DNA of 14,751 nucleotides from the NCBI GenBank assembly GCA_029260155.1, contig JAJDDU010000269.1, positions 1 through 14,751 on the forward strand, written 5' to 3'. Positions 1 to 5,704 of the stretch are shown here, one piece after another. Each line of letters begins with the position of its first letter. The stretch's first letter is position 1. A program made the translations under genes and the position numbers. Origin of the DNA: Phycisphaerae bacterium. GTDB taxonomy: Bacteria > Planctomycetota > Phycisphaerae > UBA1845. Under the pieces are notes generated by a model. The model saw nothing but the letters and a program-made list of their open reading frames with translations, did not search any database and was not told where the DNA came from.

Positions 1-488
1 ATCGCGCCGCCGATGAAAGCACCTTCGTCATCCACGACGTCGACCGTGATCGCGCTGCCGCAGTCGACGACCACGCAGGCTTGCTTGTTCTTGTCGAACG
101 CAGCGGCTGCGTTGCAGATGCGGTCGACGCCGACCAATTCCGGCGCGTCGACGGACACGGAGATGGGTAAGGGGATCTGCCTGCCGACCACGAGGGGCTG
201 GAGGTTCAAGTTCGTTTCGACCCATTCGCAAAGACAATCGAGTGTGGCGGGCACGACCGAAGCGATGGCAACGGCTGAAAGGAAGTCGCTACCGCCTTGG
301 GCTGCGAATTGTTTGAGGGCGGCACCGACGTCGTCTACCTTGTTGCCGGCGAATGTTTGAAGTTCTTGCACGCGGTCGTCGGACCACAGGCCACACGTGA
401 CCGATGAGTTTCCGATTTCGACGAGGGCGACCGGCGCCGTCTCGGGTAAGTCCGACTTGTCAGTGATCTTGTCATTGGGTGCGATCAT
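1..488 (-). CDS. coaX: Type III pantothenate kinase, partial (C-terminus beyond window)
   Basis: CoaX phosphorylates pantothenate, the first step of coenzyme A synthesis, in the cytoplasm. About 162 codons are present, read leftward from ATG at 488; the frame is open to the window edge. Recognisable family motifs are EIGNSS (residues 24-29, phosphate-1 loop), GVDR followed by NAAAAF (120-131, the family's G-x-D-R pantothenate and dimer motif), and VDCGSAITVD (141-150, phosphate-2), ending in the typical FIGGAI. The first 19 residues are a non-conserved extension before the usual start of the fold. The loop Asp usual in DxGN[TS] is Glu24 here. The ATG overlaps the obg stop codon as ATGA, so translational coupling is likely, and no Shine-Dalgarno sequence is visible. 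Family assignment is firm; activity is less certain because of the Asp-to-Glu change. Confidence 0.88.
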   Translation of the reverse strand, partial: MIAPNDKITDKSDLPETAPVALVEIGNSSVTCGLWSDDRVQELQTFAGNKVDDVGAALKQFAAQGGSDFLSAVAIASVVPATLDCLCEWVETNLNLQPLVVGRQIPLPISVSVDAPELVGVDRICNAAAAFDKNKQACVVVDCGSAITVDVVDDEGAFIGGA

Positions 489-1540
489 GGCGTTTGTCCC
501 AAGTGCGGGGGAATGCGTCGGATCACTTCCGGCTGGGGTGGTGCCGGTTTTTCGTCGTCGACGAGTTTCCACATTTGCTCCGCCACGGCATCGAGCCCGA
601 TGTGGGCGGCGGCGCTGATGGCCGTTACTTCTTTTCCGAGTTCGGCGCGAAACTCTTTGAGCGCTTCTTCATCGGGATCGAGATCGATCTTGTTGGCGAC
701 GATCATCTCGCGTTTTTCGGCGAGGATGGGGCTGAACTTGGTCAGCTCTCCCCGGATGATGCGGTACGCTTCGATCGGGGTCGGTCCGCCGTCCAATGGG
801 TTGATGTCGACCATGTGAACGATGACGCGGGTGCGCTCGATGTGTCTTAGGAATTCGTCTCCCAAGCCGGTGCCCTCGTGGGCGCCTTCGATCAATCCGG
901 GGATGTCCGCCAGGACAATGCGTCTGTACCCGGTGAGTTCGGCGATGCCCAGTTGCGGGGCGAGTGTGGTGAACGGGTAGGGCGCAATCTTGGGTGTTGC
1001 TTTGGACATGGAAGATAGAAGCGTGCTCTTGCCGGCGTTTGGCAGACCGACGAGCCCGACGTCGGCGATCAGCTTGAGTTCGAGGCGGAGCTTACGTTCC
1101 TCTCCCGGCTCACCGGGCTCGATCTCGGTCGGCGCTTGATGAGTCGGTGTTGCAAATGACTTGTTGCCGCGCCCGCCCACGCCGCCTGCTGCGACGCAGA
1201 CCCGCTCGCCGACGTCGGTGAGATCCTTGAGAAGCACATCAGTGTCACGGTCGTAGATGAGCGTTCCGGGCGGGAGTTGGATGACCACGTCCGCGCCGTC
1301 GTGTCCGGTGCGTTGCTGGCCTTCGCCGGGCCTGCCTTTGTCGGCGGACCAGTGGTAGGTTCCGGTGAAATCGAGGAGGGTCTCGACGCCCTCGGTTGCG
1401 ACGACGTAGACGCTTCCTCCGCGTCCGCCGTTTCCTCCGGATGGCCCCCCCTTGGGACGATAGCGTTCGCGTACGAAGGCCGCACAGCCAGCCCCGCCGT
1501 CGCCGCCGTGCACATGGATTTCAGCTTGATCGACGAACAT
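485..1540 (-). CDS. obg: Obg/CgtA family ribosome-assembly GTPase
   Basis: This essential cytoplasmic GTPase acts in 50S subunit maturation and stress control. The 351-residue product has the glycine-rich Obg domain (about 1-158, with GGDGG and GGNGGRGG repeats) and the G domain: G1 GLPNAGKS (165-172), switch PYPFTTLAP (187-195), G3 DIPG (212-215), G4 NKID (283-286) and G5 SA (309-310). The tail is short, with no C-terminal OCT domain. The start at 1540 was chosen because MFVDQAEIHV matches the conserved family N-terminus; the frame is open upstream to 1624, but those residues look unlike Obg. No Shine-Dalgarno precedes the ATG; instead there is a pure pyrimidine run on the coding strand. The gene lies 113 bases after rpmA, the classic L27-Obg pairing, and its stop overlaps the coaX start. 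Confidence 0.96.
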   Translation of the reverse strand: MFVDQAEIHVHGGDGGAGCAAFVRERYRPKGGPSGGNGGRGGSVYVVATEGVETLLDFTGTYHWSADKGRPGEGQQRTGHDGADVVIQLPPGTLIYDRDTDVLLKDLTDVGERVCVAAGGVGGRGNKSFATPTHQAPTEIEPGEPGEERKLRLELKLIADVGLVGLPNAGKSTLLSSMSKATPKIAPYPFTTLAPQLGIAELTGYRRIVLADIPGLIEGAHEGTGLGDEFLRHIERTRVIVHMVDINPLDGGPTPIEAYRIIRGELTKFSPILAEKREMIVANKIDLDPDEEALKEFRAELGKEVTAISAAAHIGLDAVAEQMWKLVDDEKPAPPQPEVIRRIPPHLGQTP

Positions 1541-1579
1541 GAGAAAGGAGAGAGGAGAGAGGAGGCGTTGCAAGCCTCC
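1541..1579 (-). promoter_or_regulatory. Hairpin plus pyrimidine tract leading into obg
   Basis: On the coding strand a 6-bp stem GGAGGC/GCCTCC with a 7-base loop (plus-strand arms 1561-1566 and 1574-1579) is followed by an unbroken pyrimidine run to the obg ATG (plus-strand purines at 1541-1565, overlapping one arm). The run mixes C and T, so it is a poor intrinsic terminator. It could weaken rpmA-to-obg read-through or influence obg translation; the function is inferred. Confidence 0.4.
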
Positions 1580-1653
1580 CTCGCGAGATTTCCTACACTG
1601 ATCGGCCGGGACGAGCAGAGACAAACGCCGGCTGCGCGTCGACGTTGGCTGAT

Positions 1654-1905
1654 CTAAGTCCTGTCGACGGAAAGCACGACGTGTACGCGCCTGCCTTGGA
1701 ATTCCACGAAGCCGTCGCGCAGTGCGAAGAGCGTGTCATCGCGTCCGCGGCCGACAAACTTACCGGGCAGGTGGGGCGTGCCGCACTGCCTGATTATGAT
1801 CGTGCCGGTCGTGACAGCCTCCCCGCCGTAGCGCTTCACGCCGCGGAACTGCGGGTTGCTGTCGCGCCCGTTTCGGGTCGATCCCTGTCCTTTTTTATGT
1901 GCCAC
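1654..1905 (-). CDS. rpmA: 50S ribosomal protein L27 (bL27)
   Basis: L27 is a component of the large ribosomal subunit whose N-terminal tail reaches the peptidyl-transferase centre. The 83-residue product begins (fM)AHKKGQGST, the family signature, continues with NGRDSNPQFRGVKRYGG and has the usual central IIIRQCGT and PGKFVGRGRDDTLFAL segments. Length is normal. The start is GTG at 1905, not the ATG available far upstream in the same frame, because AHKKG must directly follow the initiator and because GGAG sits nine bases before the GTG. There is no long N-terminal extension of the kind cleaved by Prp protease in Firmicutes. The usual upstream partner rplU is absent; a secreted hypothetical gene precedes it by 68 bases, and obg follows. 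Confidence 0.96.
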   Translation of the reverse strand: MAHKKGQGSTRNGRDSNPQFRGVKRYGGEAVTTGTIIIRQCGTPHLPGKFVGRGRDDTLFALRDGFVEFQGRRVHVVLSVDRT

Positions 1906-1914
1906 TAAACTAAT

Positions 1915-1918
1915 CTCC
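1915..1918 (-). promoter_or_regulatory. Ribosome binding site fixing the rpmA GTG start
   Basis: The coding strand reads GGAG, nine bases before GTG at 1905. It supports the GTG start over longer readings of the frame. Confidence 0.7.
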
Positions 1919-1973
1919 GAAACCAGTGCCGAGACTATCCCGCGCGGGACGATGTCGGCTGCGCTGGTGTTTG

Positions 1974-2624
1974 CTATCGCATGACCCAAGCCTGCGTGGT
2001 TCTCACTGGCGCGGCTTCCAACCGCGTCCGTGTGTCGCCCGGGACATCGTAGCCAATGGCCAGTGTCTTGCGGACGAAGAAGAACATCGGATTTTCATCC
2101 GATGGCTGCACCGCGCGGTCGAACCGCGGGTTTCTGATCTTGGCTACCTCGCCCGACAATCCGCCGACGTAGACGGTGAACGCGTTTACGTCGTCTTCGA
2201 ACTCGGGGAACACGATGATGGAGGTGCGGGCGTTGTCCTCGCCACGGAGGAGTGGCCCGTACATTTTCATCGGATCGACGCTGAAGGGGTAGGCTTTCTT
2301 GTGGCGTGTCAGGATTGCGTCGTTGACGCTCGGGCTGACGCCGAACCCGGCTTCGATGCGCTTCAGGTCGCCTGTTACGATGTCGAACGTCGGGTAGAAC
2401 TCTGCTTCGTCACCGGTCGTGTTGGTGGCGGTGTAGACGATGTACCAATAGGTGCTAGCGTGATCGTCGCCGGGAAGCGTTAGTGTGATGCGTTGCGGGT
2501 CGGAGTAGGTGAACTCGAGTTCCCAACTCGTGTGGGCAACGCTCGGTTCGGGCGCAGCGTGGGCGGCCCCGCAGGCGAGGTTGACCGCCAGACCCAGAAT
2601 CATCAGCTTCACGTTCAAGCGCAT
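1974..2624 (-). CDS. Secreted hypothetical protein, 216 aa
   Basis: No named family is recognised with confidence. The product starts with a signal peptide: basic MRLNVK, a hydrophobic core at about 7-18, and a likely signal peptidase I site after AHA (residue 23). Cys18 is not in a good lipobox, because Asn15 holds the position usually taken by Leu. The mature part of about 193 residues is rich in alternating hydrophobic strands (SWELEFTYSD, TYWYIVYTATNTTGDEAEFYPTF, ARTSIIVFPEF), suggesting an extracytoplasmic beta-sandwich. The WYIVYTATN...FYP pattern resembles hypothetical proteins recalled from planctomycetes. The start at 2624 was chosen because the signal peptide begins there and a TTGACA-17-TACCCT promoter ends six bases before it. 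The frame stays open to an ATG at 2924 with a good Shine-Dalgarno, so a longer product cannot be excluded. It stands where rplU is often found, upstream of rpmA. Confidence 0.75.
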   Translation of the reverse strand: MRLNVKLMILGLAVNLACGAAHAAPEPSVAHTSWELEFTYSDPQRITLTLPGDDHASTYWYIVYTATNTTGDEAEFYPTFDIVTGDLKRIEAGFGVSPSVNDAILTRHKKAYPFSVDPMKMYGPLLRGEDNARTSIIVFPEFEDDVNAFTVYVGGLSGEVAKIRNPRFDRAVQPSDENPMFFFVRKTLAIGYDVPGDTRTRLEAAPVRTTQAWVMR

Positions 2625-3085
2625 CGCGGCAGGGTAACGAGCAAAAACCGCCCTGTCAACGTCGCGAATCGCGTTTTTGACGTGATGGGCATGTCGCCGC
2701 GCGGGTAACTGGTCGCGTTTTTGGGTGGATCGGGCGGGGAACAGGCCCGTTCGCGGGGGGTTGCAACCGGCTGGTGCCGAGACGACGATTAACGCAGTGC
2801 TGCAAGATGGGTTCGTTTCGTCAATACGGTGTGCTCGCGGTTGGGCGGAATCTGCGTTCCTGGGCTGGAATCGTGGTTTTGGGGTGCTTTGATTCGGGTT
2901 CGTTTTAGGCGGGTGTGGTCGCATGGGATGCTCCTTCTGTCGTGACGCGCGGGTCGGCCGTCGGGCGGGTTTGCGCGCATCGTCTCCGCACGGTAATAAC
3001 TACGGAGCTGATCTGTGAATCGAGAGAAGAACGCAGCCACCCCTGTGCGCGGTCGAAAACAGTGCTTCGCCGGTTTGGGTGAGGG
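2625..3085. other. 461-base stretch without a convincing gene
   Basis: This lies between the amidohydrolase stop and the start chosen for the secreted protein gene. It holds the promoter at 2631-2659, a perfect 10-bp palindrome GGTTGCAACC (2759-2768) and, on the minus strand, AAGGAG (2931-2936) six bases before an ATG at 2924. That ATG is in frame with the secreted protein gene, but the roughly 100 codons between are rich in Pro, Arg and His and look non-coding. An overlapping 83-codon minus-strand frame (2789-3040) has no recognisable features. No RNA gene is visible. Confidence 0.4.
2631..2659 (-). promoter_or_regulatory. Sigma-70-like promoter for the secreted protein gene
   Basis: The coding strand shows a perfect -35 box TTGACA (2654-2659), a 17-base spacer and TACCCT (2631-2636). 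The expected transcription start, seven bases on, is the A of the ATG at 2624, so the mRNA may be leaderless. The -10 box is only a partial match. Confidence 0.45.
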
Positions 3086-4180
3086 TTAGTGAGGTGCGTC
3101 GCGTGGTGGGAGCAAGTTGTGGGCGGCGTCGTGGAGCAGTGATTTTAGTAGGGATTTCGGTAAGGACTTGCCGGTGAGTTGCGGGGCGGACATGGCGTCG
3201 TATTGCTGGGGATCCAGCATCGCGAGGTCGGGATCGGCGATGGGCGACTGGCCGGTGTGGTCCGTTTCGAGCAATGTGCGTAACGCCCAGTAGCGCGAAG
3301 CGTACAGGTCAAACGCTCTCTCGTGGATCTGCGCTTGGTTTAGGTTGAGGGCTCCGTCGGCGTCGGCTGACAGATGATCGTCCTTGGCGACGATGTCGGA
3401 ACCGAACAGTATTCGTCCGCGCCATTTTTCGAAGAACGCCACCAGTGCCGTGCGTGGGTGCTTGCTCAACTCGCGGACCATCCACTTGGTGGCGCTGGTG
3501 TCGAGATGTAGTTTCGGATGCCGCGTGAGGAGACCCGAGAGCGCGTCGAGATCCTCCGGCCAGCCGCCCATGTGGGCTGCGATGAATGGCACGTCGAAAC
3601 GTTCCATCGCGGCTTCGAGCGAATCGTACTGGTCGTGTTTGGTGCCGTAGCGCCGCGCGTCGGTGTACTTGCTCGCGAACCATGTGTCGGGATCACCGAT
3701 GTGAACCATGATGACCATGCCCAATCCCGCAGCGGCGCCCATCGATTCGAGAATGTGCGGGGCATCGATCCGCAGCGCGCCGGGTAGCCCCGCTTTCGCC
3801 TCCAAGTCGCGAGCGCGGGGGGCTGACCAGAACTTTGCGATGCGGACGCCTTGGCTGTGGAGACTCTCGATCCGCCGCGCGTACTGCGCTCCCAATTGAT
3901 CGAGCGACGTTAGCTGCCGGTAGTTCGGGATCGCGATGAAACGCACTGCGTCGCCGAGCACCGCGCGCACGTCGTCCATGTCTTCTTCGGGCGTCATCGA
4001 GTACGTCAAGCCAACGCCATAGAGCTCGGCTGTTCGCTTGTAGATGACGGCGGCTTTGTCACCGCTGATGTGCGTGTGCACGTCGATGATTGGGAAGTCG
4101 TGTTGTGGCAGCTGTGTGGCTTCGGCGGCGTAATCCAGCCCGAGGCGATTCGCGGGATGTCGATCTGTTTTGCTCGTCAT
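3086..4180 (-). CDS. Amidohydrolase family 2 metal-dependent hydrolase
   Basis: The 364-residue product is a TIM-barrel hydrolase of the amidohydrolase-2 (PF04909-type) group, which includes decarboxylases and hydrolases acting on carboxylated or lactone substrates. Metal-site candidates are DVHTH (His35 and His37), His160 in VHIGDP, His203 in AHMGGWPEDLD, and Asp262 in RILFGSDI; all are in the family's expected order. The segment HPKLHLDTSATKW (221-233) is also typical. No signal peptide is visible, so it is probably cytoplasmic. The start at 4180 gives a compact N-terminus; the frame runs open to 4342, but that part crosses a palindrome and looks non-coding. No clear Shine-Dalgarno is seen. 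The substrate cannot be told from sequence. It follows dinB on the same strand after 106 bases, so cotranscription is possible. Confidence 0.85.
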   Translation of the reverse strand: MTSKTDRHPANRLGLDYAAEATQLPQHDFPIIDVHTHISGDKAAVIYKRTAELYGVGLTYSMTPEEDMDDVRAVLGDAVRFIAIPNYRQLTSLDQLGAQYARRIESLHSQGVRIAKFWSAPRARDLEAKAGLPGALRIDAPHILESMGAAAGLGMVIMVHIGDPDTWFASKYTDARRYGTKHDQYDSLEAAMERFDVPFIAAHMGGWPEDLDALSGLLTRHPKLHLDTSATKWMVRELSKHPRTALVAFFEKWRGRILFGSDIVAKDDHLSADADGALNLNQAQIHERAFDLYASRYWALRTLLETDHTGQSPIADPDLAMLDPQQYDAMSAPQLTGKSLPKSLLKSLLHDAAHNLLPPRDAPH

Positions 4181-4207
4181 GGGTCTGTCTCGTGGAGACG
4201 CGTTACT

Positions 4208-4239
4208 GGGTGGCCCATCTCTTTGGCCATGGGCCACCC
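4208..4239. repeat. Perfect 10-bp inverted repeat between dinB and the amidohydrolase gene
   Basis: Arms GGGTGGCCCA (4208-4217) and TGGGCCACCC (4230-4239) flank a 12-base loop. There is no T-run on either side, so it is a weak intrinsic terminator. It could be a transcript-stabilising hairpin at the end of dinB, a protein-binding site upstream of the amidohydrolase gene, or one copy of a dispersed palindrome family. Confidence 0.7.
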
Positions 4240-4286
4240 GCCATACGCCTCTCTTCATTGCGCCGGGCTGACGCGTTGCCATCATA

Positions 4287-4787
4287 CTATGCAAACAACG
4301 GTTTGCGACCGTCCATTCGCCGAGCGTCGGCGACCTGGCCACGGTGCATCATCGGATGCAGCGCAAGAACGAGAAAACACGCTCCGACGGTGCCAAACAT
4401 TTGCTCACGTCCCGGCGGGCAGTTCTTGGCGGGCTGGTCGAGGTCTTCGTCGGACAGTCCTTCCAGGAGGTCTAGAGTTCGCGCGCGGACCTTGTCGAAT
4501 TCCTCGCGCACATCGTCCCACGGAAGGTACTTGCCCGCCTCTGCCACGGGCTCGGTGCCACCTGCGAACATGTCCTTCCATCCGATCAGCGGATTCTCTT
4601 CGCCGCCGATGATGTGGCTGACAATGTCGGCCTCTGAGTATGCGATGTGGCCGAGTACCCACAGCGGGTGATTTCCGCCCTTCGATGTCGGGTGTGTCAG
4701 GGGTGCGTCCTTCATGTCGTCGATGAGCCCGAACGTGAGGTTTTTGCTCGCGTCGAGGCTTGCTTTGATGAATTCTTTGGTCTTCAT
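4287..4787 (-). CDS. DinB/YfiT-superfamily metalloprotein
   Basis: The 166-residue product has the DinB_2 four-helix pattern. His47 (in LWVLGHIAYSEADI), His144 and His148 (in LALHPMMHRGQ) fit the conserved metal-binding triad. The superfamily includes thiol-dependent S-transferases and isomerases using mycothiol or bacillithiol, but many members have no known reaction, and the substrate here is unknown. The start at 4787 is fixed by AAGGAG six bases upstream; the upstream in-frame ATG at 4841 lacks support and lies beside the operator. It lies 98 bases downstream of the tetR stop on the same strand, with a 22-bp palindrome (4845-4866) matching the one in the tetR promoter. Regulation by that TetR protein is therefore likely. 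The amidohydrolase gene follows. Confidence 0.85.
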   Translation of the reverse strand: MKTKEFIKASLDASKNLTFGLIDDMKDAPLTHPTSKGGNHPLWVLGHIAYSEADIVSHIIGGEENPLIGWKDMFAGGTEPVAEAGKYLPWDDVREEFDKVRARTLDLLEGLSDEDLDQPAKNCPPGREQMFGTVGACFLVLALHPMMHRGQVADARRMDGRKPLFA

Positions 4788-4793
4788 GTTGTT

Positions 4794-4799
4794 CTCCTT
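4794..4799 (-). promoter_or_regulatory. Ribosome binding site of the dinB-family gene
   Basis: The coding strand reads AAGGAG, six bases before the ATG at 4787. This decides the start codon. Confidence 0.8.
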
Positions 4800-4844
4800 G
4801 TTCTTCTTCGGGAGCGAACACCCGCCCGGCCCCTGTTTCACTCT

Positions 4845-4866
4845 TTGTTGAGTACGTGTTCAACAA
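4845..4866. promoter_or_regulatory. TetR-type operator upstream of the dinB-family gene
   Basis: Inverted repeat TTGTTGA-N8-TCAACAA on the minus strand, with an ACGT centre; 18 of 22 positions are self-complementary. It matches the palindrome at 5489-5510 at 19 of 22 positions. It lies 58 bases before the dinB-family ATG, in the right place to repress it. No convincing -10 box was identified for dinB. Confidence 0.75.
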
Positions 4867-4885
4867 TTCTTCAAAAAACCGCACG

Positions 4886-5470
4886 TCAGTGTAGCAGCGA
4901 CAAGGCGGTGTTCACGACGCCGCGCATGGTCTTCTCGTCTGTTCCGGCTTTGGACATCACGTTCAGTCCTTGGGCTGTGTTGATGATGAAAGCGGCCAGA
5001 TCCTTGGGGCGCAGGTCGCTTGTCAGTTCGCCGAGTTTTCGGGCGGCCTTTAGTTTTCGCTCGACTGCGTCTTGAAAATGCTTCATCGCGCGACGTGCCA
5101 TATCGGCTACACCCTTGTTTTCTGCCGCGAATTCGATGAGCGTGTTGCCAACGAAGCAGCCCTTGCAATCGCCGGACGACATGTGGTCAGCCATGCCACG
5201 GAGCAGCGCCCTCACGTTTTCAAGCGGGGTTCCCGGTCCGTCCAGAACCTCGAACCCCTCGCTGAACACGGTGTCGCAGTAGAGGTCGAAGGCCCGGTCG
5301 TACAAAGCCTGCTTGTCACCGAAGGCGGCGTACATGCTCCCGGAATTGATGCCCATCGCGGACAACAAGTCATCGCAGGAAGCAGCTTCGTAACCCTTGC
5401 GCCAGAACACGTCCATGGCGGCTGCTAGGGCCTGTTTCTCATCGAATTCTCTCGGTCTGCCGCGTGCCAT
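4886..5470 (-). CDS. TetR/AcrR family transcriptional regulator
   Basis: The 194-residue product has a typical TetR N-terminal helix-turn-helix (about 9-55: GRPREFDEKQALAAAMDVFWRKGYEAAS, then GINSGSMYAAFGDKQALYDRAF), with a helical ligand and dimer domain after it. The C-terminal segment GDCKGCFVGNT (100-110) matches the GC[LF]xxN element of AcrR/NemR-like members. Cys102 and Cys105 form a CxxC, and Cys32 and Cys65 are the other cysteines. It probably represses transcription until bound or modified by a small molecule. Its own promoter is overlapped by a palindrome shared with the downstream dinB-family gene, indicating autoregulation. GAAAGGAG touches the ATG directly, too close for normal ribosome binding; the transcript may be nearly leaderless. 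The inducer is unknown. Confidence 0.93.
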   Translation of the reverse strand: MARGRPREFDEKQALAAAMDVFWRKGYEAASCDDLLSAMGINSGSMYAAFGDKQALYDRAFDLYCDTVFSEGFEVLDGPGTPLENVRALLRGMADHMSSGDCKGCFVGNTLIEFAAENKGVADMARRAMKHFQDAVERKLKAARKLGELTSDLRPKDLAAFIINTAQGLNVMSKAGTDEKTMRGVVNTALSLLH

Positions 5471-5478
5471 CTCCTTTC

Positions 5479-5507
5479 AGTATCGCACTTGTTGAACGCG
5501 TAGTCAA
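5479..5507 (-). promoter_or_regulatory. Sigma-70-like promoter of tetR
   Basis: The coding strand shows TTGACT (5502-5507), a 17-base spacer and GATACT (5479-5484). The -10 box ends eight bases before the ATG, placing the transcript start about two bases from it. The operator covers the -35 box and most of the spacer. Confidence 0.65.
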
Positions 5508-5510
5508 GAA
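5489..5510. promoter_or_regulatory. TetR-type operator overlapping the tetR promoter
   Basis: The plus strand reads TTGTTGAAC-GCGTAG-TCAAGAA, an imperfect palindrome matching the dinB operator (4845-4866, read on the minus strand) at 19 of 22 positions. A protein bound here would cover the -35 box, which is standard TetR-family self-repression. Confidence 0.75.
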
Positions 5511-5616
5511 TGTTCGGCTATTTCTTGAAACCGTATTCCAGAATTCGGGAAGAGGAGGTTGGCGGTTGACGTTGCATTGTTACGATGAGCCCCGGCGTCC
5601 TGCGCGCACCACTAGT

Positions 5617-5675
5617 GTCTAAATGCGCTCTGACCCCAGATTCGGGGTTTGCGATTGGGGCGGGGGTCGGTAGAA
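5617..5675. repeat. Possible remnant of a REP/IS200-type flank
   Basis: The stretch around 5617-5640 (TGTCTAAATGCG then CTCTGACCCC) recalls, from memory, sequences flanking REP-associated transposases (reverse strand GGGGTCAGAG). A short hairpin ACCCC/GGGGT follows. No transposase is present, and the resemblance could be chance. Confidence 0.2.
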
Positions 5676-5676
5676 T
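5649..5676 (+). promoter_or_regulatory. Candidate promoter of the DUF2871-like gene
   Basis: TTGCGA (5649-5654), a 16-base spacer and TAGAAT (5671-5676). The predicted start lies roughly 22 bases before the ATG at 5705. The -10 box is good and the -35 box is partial. Confidence 0.35.
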
Positions 5677-5704
5677 GGCGATGGGGATCGCTTGACCTTG
5701 AAAC

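Noticed and set aside
13..360. Plus-strand open frame opposite coaX
   Set aside because: The minus strand carries clear CoaX motifs over the same bases; the plus frame has a serine/threonine/alanine-rich composition typical of an antisense shadow.
2789..3040. 83-codon minus-strand frame between the amidohydrolase and secreted protein genes
   Set aside because: No ribosome site, no recognisable motif, and a composition rich in Arg, His and Pro; treated as chance in GC-rich DNA.
4181..4342. Extension of the amidohydrolase frame to ATG 4342
   Set aside because: It overlaps the palindrome and the 3' end of dinB and has no family similarity.
4867..4885. Possible tetR terminator (run of six T on the minus strand just after its stop)
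   Set aside because: There is no convincing stem before the T-run, so read-through into dinB cannot be excluded.
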